A DNA stretch of 64,000 nucleotides from Acanthosepion esculentum (lineage: Eukaryota; Mollusca; Cephalopoda; Sepiida; Sepiidae), in the NCBI GenBank assembly GCA_964036315.1, contig OZ038485.1, forward strand, positions 81,151,863-81,215,862, written 5' to 3'. Under the pieces are notes generated by a model. It saw nothing but the letters and a program-made list of their open reading frames with translations. It was not told the origin of the DNA and did not search any database. Shown here in pieces: positions 43,485-55,434 of the stretch. Positions within the stretch are counted from its first letter, which is position 1. Every line of letters begins with the position of its first letter. The position numbers and the translations under genes were made by a program.

Positions 43485-43795
43485 GTCAAAAAATAAATTC
43501 TTAAAGAATTCTACGATTATTCCAGTTGTTCTACGCCAACAGTTTCTTTGCTCAAATTTTTCACCCATGGAACACCTTTCTATTTCCTTGCTTTCCTGAT
43601 AACGACAATCTTCAAAAATTAGAATCCAACGACAATCGTCATCTTTTGGCTTCCTGAACCTTTTCATATTTTTGTCTTTTCCTCAATTCGCCCTATTCTC
43701 AGTCTTCTCTTTCACTTTCAATTTCACTCCCTGTACCAACCTGCGTGCTATCGACATAACCCCCTTGCTGGGAGTGAAATAATTTTACAAAAATT
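43485..43795 (+). pseudogene. LINE-A RT C-terminus and 3' tail
   Basis: Reads SSCSTPTVSLLKFFTHGTPF across frames equivalent to 'NSFFxRTxxLWNxLP', then the cysteine-phenylalanine-proline block degraded to LITTIFKN and the untranslated tail ending CCTTGCTGGGAGTGAA, as in the other LINE-A copies. Confidence 0.6.
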
Positions 43796-43969
43796 GTTTT
43801 AACATAAAACACAAAATGTGACACCAAAATCCGAAGGCATAACGAAAGAAGCTTTGCATAAGCTAAGCAAATTATTAAGAAATAGGAAAATTACGTTAGA
43901 AAAAAAGAAAAAAGAAAAGAGTACTGAACTGTTATTTAATATCGGTCCGCTCACACGGCAGAGAATGCT

Positions 43970-44290
43970 GTGATAAATAGTAGTCTAGCAGACTATTATT
44001 TTTTAGAGAATTGCATTTCTCCTCTGACTTCCGCATTTTGACCTTTGAGGTCAGATACAGGACAAAACAAAGGAAGTCGTTTATGATTGGCTAAATCTAG
44101 CGTGTGAATGTTAGAGGTAGAAGGGGATTTCAAGGAGTTAAATTTACACGTCCAACAATGTGACATCGTGTATGGAAACTGATTGCTCCCCAATGGGGTG
44201 GAATAGCAACCCCATTGGCTATTTAGAAGATGTACACGTCGACGTGTTTAATAAAGCAATAATTTAAAATTCCCTTTATTTATGTCTCTG
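43970..44290 (+). repeat. Dispersed repeat, LTR-like, copy 2
   Basis: Homologue of 4600-4925. Keeps the TGACCTTTGAGGTCAGAT palindrome, CCCCATTGGCTATTTAGAAG and ATGTACACGTCGACGTG with AATAAA. Confidence 0.6.
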
Positions 44291-44589
44291 TTTTAATTTT
44301 GAACCAAAAGAATTTCGCTACCAAAAACATTTCAACACCTTGCCGAGAGAGGAAGGGAGAGAGATGATATACAATTAATTGAGAATGTCGCTCAAGAGAA
44401 CTCCAGAAGAGTAAGAGTATACAACAACTGGACGATTTCTTCACTTTTTGAGGCTTGATGCAACAGTATTGTCATTCAACAGAAAAAAGGTGAGAAACCC
44501 AAGAAATGAGAATCCTATGAGTAACGACAAAGTTTTATGGAAATGAAAACAAGAAGGGCACTTTTACTTTCCATCTGAAAACAATTAGT

Positions 44590-44845
44590 TGCAATTACTT
44601 GCACGAGAGGGTTTGGCGAATCTGACAACCAAAGGACATATGGAAGGCAAAAAAGACGGGTCTAAGTAGCGAATAACCGACCTATCGTGCTTGTGTAAAT
44701 TGACTGACAGAATATGGAATAGTAGCGATAACAAAATGACAGACTTTACTCAGAGATAGAAAGAGCAAGAAGTTGTGGAGAGCCATGATCACCCACTTTC
44801 TGAAGGGAAACAGCATATAGAAGAAGAAAAAATAAATTGTTGATA
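44590..44845 (+). pseudogene. LINE-B RT C-terminal fragment
   Basis: TREGLANLTTKGHMEGKK ('RKEGLENLTLTGHIEGKR') followed by YLSCLCKL-like residues and RDRKSKKLWRAMITHFLKGN ending in a stop. Stops interrupt the middle. Confidence 0.7.
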
Positions 44846-44884
44846 TGTCGACACACCCAAAATGGATTTGCCAGTGATCGTCAG

Positions 44885-44916
<32 letters not shown>

Positions 44917-45470
44917 TAAACACGATGTTTTTCTCACATTGAAATTTTAGCTTGCCCAGTGCTTCGCTGTTATCTGGTTTTATGACTGCTGCAACAGAAA
45001 TATATTAAAGGATTTTAAGATCACAAAGCTAGGAAAACAAATTACCGCCTGGTTTATTTGGTCAAAGTATCAAATGGGATTGATTTCTGCATATACTGTA
45101 ATCTCTCTTTTCCAAAAAAACAAACAAAAAAAACGAATCCTTCCAGAAATTCAAGTATTATTTCAGTTGATGTTGTTTTTATACAGTGGGTCTGTTTGTT
45201 GAACCTGTTGTCTCCATGTAGAGTACAAGGACATAGTCTCATCACATGAATTATTTCTACTGAGGTTTCAGCTGCAAGTAGGTTTTACGCAATAAAGGTG
45301 CTAGTCCAAAGCACAACAGGTTTTGAAGTCACGCAATGTTTCGTCTTGTCTAATTAGCAACCAAGCCTCGAGAGTCCAGACTAAACTCTAGCTGTCTGGA
45401 GTTAGAAAAGGGCTCATACTTACTTATTAATGTTATTTTATTAAACATTAAAGATTCGGTTGGATCAAGT
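44846..45470. other. Spacer with poly-T
   Basis: T homopolymer at 44888-44916. Otherwise nothing recognised. Confidence 0.35.
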
Positions 45471-46090
45471 TTTTCTCAACCTGGGCGATATCGCCTACTG
45501 GTGAGGGATTTCAAAAGTTGGGTGAGCGATTTCAACTGATCGATGGGCGATGAACAACTGAACAGAAAATGGTAGGCGATTGGAAATTGTGGTATTCTAT
45601 ATAGGATATTGATTATTAAAAAGATATTTGAACATATGTCAGTGGAAAAAATATTGAAAGAAGCTGTACTAAAAATAAATGGAGGCTAAATGGCAACAAA
45701 AGTTTCACATTCCTAAATAAGTTATAAACATCTTTGAAAACGCCGAATCTTTTAGTATTTTCTATAGTTTTGAGAAGGGCCATTAGCATTCAAATAGTTC
45801 TTCAGAGGAAATAACATTTGTTTTGACATAATGGAAGACCAAGAACAAAAATGTATCACTGAATTTTTATAAGCTGCTAGTTGTGTATATTCTTTTTAAT
45901 TTTATAATCATGATCAAAAATCGTTTAAAACTAACCTTGACCATATTGTTGTATAAGAGTAAGTATCGTTGCCCTACACTGTGGTTTGAAACTTGATCGC
46001 CAGTGAGTAACACGGGCGATTCTATTATTAAGTAGATCACGTGATCATAAAGGAAGTGAATAAATAGTAGCGTGATGACTAATTAATACT

Positions 46091-46300
46091 TTCATGGAGA
46101 CAATGAGGTATTGTGGTGGATGTAGTAAGAAAGGTATGTAAGAATGCGTTGTTTTACTGTAAGGAATATTGTTGTATGTTTGGGTCAGTGTTTGTGGCTA
46201 GCTACATTTAACGTTAAGACAGAAGAAGACCGTCCTTTTCCCCATTCTTCCCTTTTGGCCTTGTCCCACATTTTGTATTTTATTACAAATAAATATTATC
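46091..46300 (+). repeat. Repeat R, copy 2 (without LINE-A)
   Basis: Matches 14335-14551 up to AAATAAATAT, then diverges completely where copies 1 and 3 continue into LINE-A. Confidence 0.8.
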
Positions 46301-47590
46301 ACTGTTCACTCTTCTTGTCTATCCACTATTACTATAAGTTCACTCTCTCTCTCTGCTCTACTACTGTACGGATTACGATTCTCTTCTGATGATTATACTA
46401 TTTGGCGATTACTACTTGAACAAGTATTACTAGTTCGCGTATTATTGGAAGGCGTTACTACTAGTACCGGTGTCTACGGAGTCGCGGATATAACGAGCAA
46501 ATTTGGAAGTAATAACGACCATTCGCTTAACATAGCAAAAGTGACAAGCGAAGCTGTCGAACATCACAAAATATATATAGTTTTCAATGATCAAATTTGC
46601 TTTCGTTCCCTTTTAGTACGGTGCTAGCAGCAACAGCAATGTTAGCATAAGTCAGCGTTATTTTTGTTTTTACCTCCCTTTGGTATTTCCATGTGAAAGT
46701 GGGTGATGACAAAAAAAGGGTTGGGAAAACGTGGATTAGATTATTAAACAAAAATATTTAATTATCAAAACACCAATAAATAAGTGTTATTTAGTAAGTT
46801 AAACTTTATTCATTCATTCATTTATTCAGTTATTGCATTTTGCGACGGTGTGGTCATCACTCCTCTGCATCTCCCAATTGTGGTTCAAGGTGACATTAAA
46901 GGTAGAATAGTGCAATGGCTTGCCGGTTGCTTCTGGACCGGAGATATTGAGGTCATTCACTTCCTCTTCACGGAAGTTAAAGAGGCAAAACCTACAACCT
47001 AGCGAATGTTTTGAATTCAGAGATTTTCTTCTCCTAGTCTGGTAATGGTATATGGAGGCTATGCGCTGTCAGGCAGTGTGCCAAATACTTTATTACAGAT
47101 GTTTATCATCACTAAGAATTATTACATTAAGAACATTTCATACATTGTATTTATTAAATAACTTATACATTGGCATAAATAATTATACACTTTTTTATAT
47201 TTAAACGTAATATTTCTCTTTTTATGAAAGAGACGTAATTTTCAAAATGGTAGAAAAAGCATTTCGAGTTGTAATGTTTGTTTTGTTTATCTTTGACTAT
47301 TGGTTCATTATCGTCGATTTCTTTCCCTATCATTTGGCATTTTTGACAGTTATCGATAATTTTATGCTATTATTCTCTTATTTATTGATTGTTTTTATTA
47401 TTTTCATTTCAAATAATAAAACTAACATGTGGTACATTTGATGAAAGGTTTATTCCGACATCCAGTGTAAAATATACATGTGAGTTTATTGGTGTATCGT
47501 CAGCAGTAGGATATTTCCAGCGAAGTGGTCCACCCTGTTTTACTCAAGTGACTCGGGATGCAGAACTATATTGGTGCACGGCCTATATCC
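46301..47590. other. Unannotated region
   Basis: Short frames (for example 46445-46627 and 47247-47441) show no motif I recognise. Confidence 0.3.
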
Positions 47591-47594
47591 AACT

Positions 47595-47980
47595 CTCAGA
47601 CCCGCCCTGGGTATGACGATAAACTACATTCGCTTCCTGGGTAAGAAGATAAACTACGTCCAACAGCAAGGCCTCTGATCAGGAGGTTTTGAGGAGAAAC
47701 ATCTCTTAATCGCTGGTGTTCCCAGGTCAACCCTGACCCGGGGTGGTAGGGTCTCAGCTATGGGTAAATAGTTAACCCTCAAACTGGGATCAAAACACTA
47801 TGAAAGTGTAAAAATTGGTTTTAATACCAGAAATACTTTGTAAAAAATATTACCAGCAATACATTTTTGAAGAAAAATATTACCAGAAATAGACTTTTTG
47901 AAGGAATAAATATTACCAGAAATAAAAATCGTCGGCATTAAATAACCTATTGAGGTTGATAGGCCATAAAACTAACCAAA
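47595..47980 (+). repeat. SINE-5, copy 3
   Basis: GTATGACGATAAACTACATT, CAGCAAGGCCTCTGATCAGG, AACCCTGACCCGGGGTGGTA, three ATTACCAGmAATA units, and the GGCATTAAATAACC tail. Confidence 0.85.
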
Positions 47981-48536
47981 CCAAACCAACTCTCACACAT
48001 AATCCCAAGTCGCATAGACACGGTATCGACATATCTGCTAAAATATGTAAGGGTAGTCGGAAGGGTTCCCCGACCCGACCGATGAAGAGGAACGCTTCTC
48101 CAGCAACCCATCTGTGCCTGGTGGCCATTGGCCAGTCGCCAGCCTGGCCGTAGGAGCTTTGTCTCAGAGGTCAACTTCTCAGAGGAGAAACGAGGTAACC
48201 TCAAAATCTCCGTTACAAAAGGAACCGGCAAGCCACTGCTCTATTTTGCCTTGGATGTCATCATGAACCACAATTAAAACAGAGGGGAGTGGTGACCAGA
48301 GCGGTTCGAAATGCTCTAACCAAATAAGTGAATAAGTTATTCCTTCTGAGAAAAAAAATAGTTATATTAATCCTTTCGTCAAAAAAAACAAACTTTTGAT
48401 ACTAATAAGGCATAATAAATGTGCTTACTCATCAGTAGGCTACGCATTTCTATACTTACTACAGCCACCGTAATATCTCTATAAATCCTAACTAGTTCCG
48501 ATATGTACAAATTGTACATATGGGATAGATAGATAG
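47981..48536. other. Unannotated spacer
   Basis: GC-richer at 48050-48240, with no recognisable protein on either strand. Confidence 0.3.
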
Positions 48537-48892
48537 TGTTGAGGGGTCTCCCCTTTTTTTACACAAATGGACTCACCCAAGGTATACATATACTACTACC
48601 AGTGAATACCCGAACAGTCAGGTAGTAGTGAGTAGTAGTGGAACGTTGAGTCGGTCGGTAGAATAACGTAGCGGCAGGAGTCACAATCACGAGCACTTAG
48701 ACTCAGTAAGAAGTCATACAGTGATACGTCGATACCAAAGACTTTATATATATTTGTCAACTAACCCCGCATTCCTGGAACTACTAACCTGTATTACCAG
48801 TTTGTATTATTACGTTAATACATTTATTTCCTATATTCATTCTTGGCGTTTGTAATTATTTGCTACCGGATTTCATCCCGGAATCCACAACA
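48537..48892 (+). mobile_element. Solo LTR, family LTR-2 (356 bp), probable
   Basis: Starts TGTTGAGGGGTCTCCCC and ends GGAATCCACAACA, giving TGTTG...CAACA ends. Flanking pentamers GATAG and GACAG differ by one base and may be a decayed target duplication, though the right flank is itself a tetranucleotide tract. A TTATATATAT box lies at about 48744. Unrelated to LTR-1 beyond the ends. Confidence 0.6.
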
Positions 48893-48911
48893 GACAGACA
48901 GACAGACAGAC

Positions 48912-48962
<51 letters not shown>

Positions 48963-48975
48963 GAAGAGTCTGAGA
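48893..48975. repeat. (GACA)n then (GATA)n tetranucleotide tract
   Basis: About five GACA then twelve GATA copies. Confidence 0.95.
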
Positions 48976-49334
48976 TAGATAGGTAGATAGATAGTGCGAG
49001 AGTGCGAGAGGAAGTGAGAGCAAACAGGAAACAACACAAATGAGTTCAGTTTATTAGATAGTTTCATAATTCACACTGGCATCTAATATTAAAACTCCGA
49101 CAAAATCTAGTATTGTCGTACAAAATTAAGATTTGTGAATTAAGTTCGAGTTCTTAAGGTAATAAATTAATGGAGATCAGTATCCAACAAGAAAACGCTG
49201 GTTGTCTTTGAATAATATATCAGATTGTCACACATGAAATGACGCATATTTTTGGTTGGTTGTTGATCCGGTCGCCTAACGAAGTAATCTCCTTCGTAAA
49301 TAAAACAAATAACTTATTCTGGGGTTTTTTCTTT

Positions 49335-49430
49335 CAAGATAATTTTGATTTCAATGTATTGTTACTGATAAGCGGTACGGGGAACCGATCATTTTAACCG
49401 CATCTTTAGCGATGGTTCGTATATAAGAGG
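49335..49430 (+). repeat. Dispersed short repeat, shared with 51478-51552
   Basis: AGATAATTTTG, GCGGTACGGGGAACCGATCA and GATGGTTCGTATATA match the second copy with small changes. Confidence 0.6.
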
Positions 49431-49439
49431 TCGGCTGTG

Positions 49440-49660
49440 ACTTTGAGGGCCAATATTCGCTCAAGCTACAGTGACCCCTTGAGGTGACACCTGTACACTG
49501 GAATTCCTAACTGTTGCCCATCACACCAAATGTACATTCAGGTTTACAGCACCTGGTATTCCCAAGCGGTTATCCATCTTTGCTAGTCGTTGTTTAAATT
49601 CGGTGATCGTACGAGAACCGGTGGTTCAACGTGATATGGTGGTAACCCTTACAGCCTTAA
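49440..49660 (-). repeat. SINE-1: chimeric 5S-tRNA SINE, copy 3
   Basis: The minus strand has the 5S-like module (49660 to 49550: ACCACCGGTTCTCGTACGAT, CCGCTTGGGAATACCAGGTG, CTGTAAACC). It is followed directly by a decayed tRNA-like A box (TGGTGTGATGGGCAACAG) and GGAATTCC. This 5S 3' half is the closest to canonical 5S of the three copies. Confidence 0.7.
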
Positions 49661-50449
49661 GCAATATGATCTACACATAATTAATTCCGGGATGGAATAT
49701 TAAGTTTGTTTGTTCACATCAGGTACCTTGTTTTTTTTTTTGTTTTTTTTTACTTAAACATTTTCAATTTCAAAGCCTAAATAGTAAACAGATCTCAAAG
49801 AGCCCTACGCCATGCAAGCTGTTGCTCTAATAAACAAACTCTACTTGGCTGTATCTTGCCTAGCTTATAAGTACGTAGGACTGCAACTGGAGACTCGAAT
49901 CGATTGGTTATTGTTTATTCTCAGCATTTTGTTTTCCACTGGTTGATTCAGATTATTGATGTTATGTGGAAGAAACGAAAGGACAGTGCTGAGATAAATG
50001 AAATTAAAGTCGATACGCGAGCAGTTTGCACAAACGGGGATACTGCAAAGATTTAAGACGAAGAACGTGCATAGAAATCGAGGCTGTGTTTATTGAACTT
50101 GATAATCGCCCAGCTTTTACAAAAGAACCCATTCCTCACATCTGATCTTTCCACAAAAGGGTCTGCCCAAATCTCATACTTTCAACATCGCCTAAGGTTA
50201 TTGCTGCCCTCACGAAACTTTTGTTTAATTCGGAACCTAAATATTTTCTAGACTTGAGAGAATAAATTCAAATTAAGACAGACACCTTGTTGCCTAGACG
50301 TCTGTTATTCTGGCCAATGTGATATTTGGGCATAACAGGAGACAATTTCTTTTTCTTATTTTATTTGTATTTTTATTTTTACTGTCATTCACACGGCATT
50401 CCAGATGGGTACTGAATAGGGGAAACTTTAAGAAACGTGTAGGGAGGCG
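49661..50449. other. Unannotated spacer
   Basis: Nothing recognised. T-rich runs lie at 49730-49750. Confidence 0.3.
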
Positions 50450-51050
50450 CGACGCTTAGATCCGAAGACGGATTGTGATCGCCAAGGGTGCATTCCAAAA
50501 GCTGGGCAGAGTACTGCGAGACAGGAGGATTTCTTTGGTGACATAGAAAAGAGTACTGAGCTGCTACGTGACGTCTGTCCTCCTATACGGCAACGAATGT
50601 TGGACGGTCTCCTCAAAGATGAAGAAGAAACTCGAGATATCGAGGATGTGCTTTTGCAGAAGGATGCTAAGGATATCATGGAGCGATCCAGCGTGTGAGC
50701 AACCACGAGGTCTTGAAAAGGATGCAAACAAGGAGGAAGCTTATACTTAAGAGGCAGATGAAATTTCTGGGACACGTAACGAGGAAGGAGGGCTTGGAGA
50801 ATCTGATACTCACAGGTCGAATAGAGGGAAAAAGAAACAAGGGAAAGTAACGCATGACATACCTGGCGGGCTTAAGCAAGTGGATGGCAGAACGTGATCT
50901 GGGGGAGTTGGCAAATGCACGAAGCTTATCGGTAGCCACACGGGACAGGAGGAAGTGGAGAGCGATGATTGTCTACGTCCTGAAAGAAAGAGTAGGGAGG
51001 GAGAAATTATTGCTTACTATGAGGATATATAGGACATATAACAGATGACT
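50450..51050 (+). pseudogene. LINE-B RT C-terminal third, fairly complete
   Basis: In order, over three frames: IRRRIVIAKGAFQKLGRVLR, LSCYVTSVLLYGNECWTVSS then KMKKKLEISRMCFCRRMLRI, LKRQMKFLGHVTRKEGLENL with ILTGRIEGKR, MTYLAGLSKWMAERDLGELA, and TRDRRKWRAMIVYVLKERVG. This is the full post-palm tail of the family and the best guide to the order of the other LINE-B scraps. At least three frameshifts and several stops; the palm and endonuclease are missing. Confidence 0.85.
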
Positions 51051-51059
51051 CACGACTTA

Positions 51060-51440
51060 AAGAGGTTAAGAATGTACTGATTAGGAAAGCGCCCCATTGG
51101 GAGTCCGTTTCACTTTGCATCAGGGGAAGAGGCTGTCTCAATGGAACTTACTCCTTACTAGTGGAATACGAAGGGAATTAAGCAACTCTGTGTACATCTC
51201 CTGGTAGCCCCTAGCTGTAAAGGTCTAGACTGCTGGCATCAAGGAATGTAGTTCACCTGAACATCAGTCAATAACGGTATAGCAGCGAGAGGCTAGCAAC
51301 GTTCCGTCTGTGGGGAAATAGGTAAGAGGGAGGGAAACAATACATCACCCACAAAGCCGTACAGACGCTTTTGATCTCAGTCGACACTGGAAAGAGAGGA
51401 TTGGGCCGCTAAGGTCCAGACGTGGCAGCACTCGTTTAAT
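51060..51440 (-). pseudogene. LINE-A RT C-terminal fragment
   Basis: The minus strand shows RRNVASLSLLYRY-like residues ('RRxVASLSLxYRYFxGxC'), and shares CTGATTGGGAA..-type blocks with 3420-3740: ATCAGGGGAAGAGGCTG, GGAACTTACTCCTTAC and GGAATGTAGTTC. Heavily decayed. Confidence 0.55.
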
Positions 51441-51477
51441 ATTGGTCTGATCTGGAGATAAAACATGAGAGAAGAAG

Positions 51478-51552
51478 TCAGATAATTTTGTGAGCGGTAC
51501 AGAGAGCCAGCCATTTTACCAGCGTCTTCAGTGATGAATCGTATATACTAGT
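51478..51552 (+). repeat. Dispersed short repeat, second copy
   Basis: Matches 49335-49430 (AGATAATTTTGTGAGCGGTA, GATGAATCGTATATA). Confidence 0.6.
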
Positions 51553-52090
51553 TACCTCCACTAAGGTTTAAAATGAATTTTATAAAAGAAAAAGCTTTTA
51601 AAAGCTTTCATTTTAATTGAAAACTAAAGGATTAGATTTAATATTTCCAGTAATTAAAATATTGTGCTGTATTTCCAAAAGAAATTATATTGATTGGAAT
51701 CGATTTTTTTTCTAAAATAGCTAATTAATGCCATTTTTAGTCGTCTTTTATCGCAATGTAATTCTCTGTATTAAAAATCTTTCAAAAAATAAATGATACT
51801 TTTCTGAAAATTTATTTGAGGAATATTAGCTGATTTAAAGTATAATTAAGCTGATTTGAAAAAAAATATTCGCTTTAATTTTAAAATAACAAAAAACGTA
51901 TTTTAAAAACAAAACAGTAGCTCTGATTTTAACCGACATTTCCATGATTTACGTCGTAGTCGAGGTGATGAGAGGACCTGTCATAATGATTGTCGTTCTA
52001 CGGAGAGTTTAACTGTAAAAGCCAATTTAAGAAAATGACGTGGGCGCCTTTTTTATATAATTTTTAAGTACTCAGTAATCTTAAAAAGAG
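51553..52090. other. AT-rich spacer
   Basis: Nothing recognised. Confidence 0.3.
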
Positions 52091-52333
52091 AGATAGCGAG
52101 TATATACGAGTTCCACTTGAGATTTGGTCTAACCGTGAGTCTCAATAGACGTTCCAGTAAAGGAGTCTCATTGATTGTACAACCGTTCATAATGAGAGGA
52201 GTTAATTCAGGGTCTGCTCGGTGAAAATGAAACGTTTATAGTTTGTAAATTGAGGGGTCGAATATTGTACGCCACTAAATCCATCATGTATTTAGTAGTG
52301 ATCTGAGAACTTTCTGCAAATCGTTAATTTTGG
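52091..52333 (-). pseudogene. LINE-A RT fragment, just after the palm
   Basis: Minus strand: INDLQKVLRSLLNTW-like, TFHFHRADPELTPLIMNGCT then INETPLLERLLRLTVRPNLK and WNSYI. This matches the 'FNxxKTxxxxxxRxxxxLPxIxMNGxxLxExxxLxLLGLTFSxDLKWNxYI' block also present at 3815-3930. Confidence 0.7.
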
Positions 52334-52762
52334 GTGAGCCAAAAGAATTGACGTAATTTAAAACATGAATATCTGAGTAACTATTTATCCCAAGGCAAAC
52401 GAAATTAAAACAGGCTTCATGCTGAACAGTAAAAGATTCATTTATTAAAATTCCAACAAAATATTCATAGAGATGTAGATTTTATAACCGATTTCACAAA
52501 GCTTCGCAAATGCTCAATATGCGCACCTTCTATGACATGACACACGTCAAGTTCATCCCCTGACAAACACGATGTAGCATGTCTTACGTAACATCCTCCA
52601 ATGCCTTAGTAAGTTCCTCTAGGCTTGTAGGAAGAGGGGTTATATAGACATGTTCTTTTCACATAGTCCCATAGAAAAAATTACGAGGTGTCAAGTCAGG
52701 TGAACGTGGTGGCCATTTTAACACCACATTGCCATTATTACTAGGACCAAGGAGAGAACAAC
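52334..52762 (-). pseudogene. Tc1/mariner-superfamily transposase C-terminus
   Basis: Minus strand: VVLKWPPRSPDLTPRNFFYG then TMKEHVYITPLPTSLEELTK-like residues (with one stop), ALEDV, DMLHRVCQGM and ILSICEAL. This matches 'KWPPRSPDLTPCDFFLWGYVKxxVYxxPLPxTLEELxxRI' of animal DDE transposases. The catalytic DF is mutated to NF. The element edge GGGTGAGCCAAAAGAATTG lies at 52334. Confidence 0.75.
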
Positions 52763-53339
52763 AACTTTCATGGACCTCCCCAAGAGGTAGGGCGTGATAG
52801 TAGAGAAAATAGTCAGAGTGGCATAGGCAGAGTCCCCTTATACTACACATTGTGAAACGCCTTTGCGTTATCCAAGGCGATTACTCTCGTGATGGATTTA
52901 TTATCAAGCGTTTTACAGGTTTTATGAGTAATCACAGTTAAGACATCAGCAGTAGAACTAGGGGGGGGGGTGAAATACATACTGTTTGTCGCTTTTTCGA
53001 GGTGATTGACAACCTTCTTTTTTATGGTGACGCTGAAGAGACTGATGAAATAAAAATAACGTTGTATTTATTTGGTCACTTAGTCATGCAGCAATGGTAA
53101 GCAAACTGATTTTTACAGGGAGCCCCAAAGTTATGGATTTATACCAGTATTAGTTAGTTCCTTTTGTGGCTGCATCCGAATGAAAACTGACCAAGTGTAG
53201 CAGAGGTTGTAGTCATCCGGATGTGCAAATAGTAGTAGTCTCAGTAGGAATTCTAATTCACAAGCGGTCTCCAGCTGCATGTTTACATACGTTTAGGACA
53301 TTGCGATCAGGTTTTAATTCAAAGTTGTTCTTCTCCTAG
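52763..53339. other. Unannotated spacer
   Basis: A G9 run at about 52962. Nothing else recognised. Confidence 0.3.
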
Positions 53340-53510
53340 ACTGATTGGCATATAGGGCCCATTCGGTCTTAGTGTTTTACCCATAGCTGGATTTTACCAA
53401 TGTCATTAGCCCATAAGTGAATGTAATGAACTTGACTAGTATTTGAACTCGTCACCCCCATTCATCAATCCGAGCCGCTAACCAATACTCTGCCCTGCTT
53501 CCATAGAAGA
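53340..53510 (-). repeat. SINE-1 family, tRNA part
   Basis: The head CAGAGTATTGGTTAGCGGCT (A box side) and GAGTTCAAATACTAGTC (B box), with GTTCATTACATTCACTTATG in the body, parallel 36330-36560. Confidence 0.55.
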
Positions 53511-54111
53511 GAATTAGCTAAACAGTTATTAATTTTAACGTACAAGGACACGTTGAAAAAATGCCTGGGAAGCTATTCGTTTGTGTAAATATTTAAATAA
53601 TGGACATTCAACATTTTTTTTTCATATGTAGGATCGAAAACCGGAGGTAAATGGCTAAATATTTTAGCTTCAAGTTTCATGCGGTATTTATTGATTAATA
53701 ATGTTTCATTTTTGCTAAATATTTAAAACGTAAATGTATATCACTATATTACAGATTTATTGATCCACTCTTGTATAACTGATATGCGCGTTATATAGAG
53801 GTTATCAACGCACAAAATGGGATCAACAAAACGAGTTCAAGTTCCGTTCAAGTCTGTTGCGTTTATTTTCGCAAAAATATCCTGGTCAATGTAGCAATAT
53901 CAGTGTATAATGCGCAGAATACTGGAACATTTCTTGATGACCTCTACAACTGGGACGTCGATTGAAATAGTAGGTTACTTCATTCACATTTTAGTTTCAT
54001 CTCTGTGTCAAGAGTAAGTCAGACTCTGGGGTTTATCTTCAGATTTGTCTCCAGATTGCAAATTTCGCCTGGTGTCTCGCCTTACAGCAAATTAGAGCTA
54101 ACCAGTAGAGA
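53511..54111. other. Unannotated spacer
   Basis: Nothing recognised. Confidence 0.3.
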
Positions 54112-54265
54112 AAGAATGTGTTGTTTTGGTGTAAGGAATACAGTGGTATGTTTGGGTCAGTAATTATGGATAGTTTAAGACAAGATAGATTGAAGAACAG
54201 TCTTCACCTATTCCCTCTTTTGGCCTTGTGCCACATTTTTTTATTACAACAAAATATATATTACT
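54112..54265 (+). repeat. Repeat R, copy 3
   Basis: GAATGTGTTGTTTTGGTGTA, GGTATGTTTGGGTCAG and TTTTGGCCTTGTGCCACATT. Lacks the first 40 bp of copies 1 and 2. Confidence 0.75.
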
Positions 54266-54580
54266 TTCCTCTATCGTATCTAGACTTTATAAACTTAATC
54301 ACAGTACTAGATTAGCAGCAAGGGCTCAACGTTTTACAGTTGAAACGACTAAATGTAACCGTAATTTCTATGCTAACAATTTCTTCTCGCATTTCGGTTT
54401 CTTGCTTCACATCTTCAAATATTTAAATGCAATGTCAATCGTTATCTTCTATTTTCTTAATTGTTGTTCTTTTATTGTCCTCTTTCCTTAATGTTTTTTT
54501 TATTCTTTCACACTCAATAACCGTCTGCATCTTAGTGGATTTGCTCCCTTCCTTGGCGGTGAAATAATTTAAAAAATTTT
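54266..54580 (+). pseudogene. LINE-A RT C-terminus and 3' tail, fused to repeat R
   Basis: Open frame piece SSIVSRLYKLNHSTRLAARA then QRFTVETTKCNRNFYANNFF, the clearest copy of this conserved segment in the window. A degraded KFKCNVNRYLL-equivalent follows, and the tail with CATCTTAGTGGATTTGCTCC. Confidence 0.8.
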
Positions 54581-55434
54581 CAGACTAATAATACTGCGGA
54601 AAAAATATCGAAATACCAGGGGTATTTGAAATGATTAACATATTCCCAAAATTTGATCAAGTCTCAGAATTTTAAAAATATCTTTTCTTGGTTAGGCCGT
54701 GATGTTTTTCAGCAGCCCCTCCGTATGAGTAGCTTAGATAGAAAGATTCGAAGAGACTTACATCGATCATATTTTCAACTGTTTCATTATTTTCATAGCG
54801 ATTTTCTCGTAGATATATCTGTAACAGAACAGAAAAAATGGAAATTCCAAATAAGAAAAGTTTGAAAGTTCGCCAAAACATATCTGCACTATTCTTAAAA
54901 TCTTGAAGTGTCTTCACCCGGTTGGGAGAATGTGGAAGAATCTGTGCATATAAACCTGAATGTTTTTTTCTTCTTTCTTTTAGGTCGTAGACTGAAGCAA
55001 AATTCCTTCCACTGTCGGAGAACTTGGTAAAAACAGTACCGGCAGAGGAAGCGGAAAATAGGAGAAAGAACGCTCTCAATATCCGAAGTTATTTACCAAG
55101 ACAGTAAGTTGGCAGAATCCTTGCTTCGTCGTTATTCGTTCTCAAAATTCAAAATAAAGAAAGAAACGAGGATAGAAAAGAAAAAAACGATCGAAGAGAA
55201 CAAAAGAGAAAAAAAATGGTGGGAAAACCAAACGGAGTTAGGCAGTATGGGCAGAGTAGGAGAGTTGATTCTGAGTAAAAAAAAAATAAATAAAAAAGAG
55301 CCAAAGAAAAAGAAACAACAGAAGAGAACGAAAGAGAAAATAAAATGAATAAAATGTCTTTACCAACGACAACGAATAGGTGAAGATTACAGATAATGTA
55401 TAGAAAGTAGAAAGGCAAAAACGTTCTAAAACTT
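54581..55434. other. Unannotated region with purine-rich stretch
   Basis: 55150-55350 is A/G-rich on the plus strand, giving Lys/Glu-rich and, in reverse, Phe/Leu/Ser-rich frames; both are composition artefacts. Confidence 0.35.

Noticed and set aside
49549..49660. Functional 5S rRNA gene
   Set aside because: Only part aligns, with many differences, and it is fused to a tRNA-like head as in two other copies. It is a SINE module.
55109..55418. Lys/Glu-rich and Phe/Ser/Leu-rich proteins on opposite strands
   Set aside because: Both reflect a purine-rich stretch; no domain or start context supports either.
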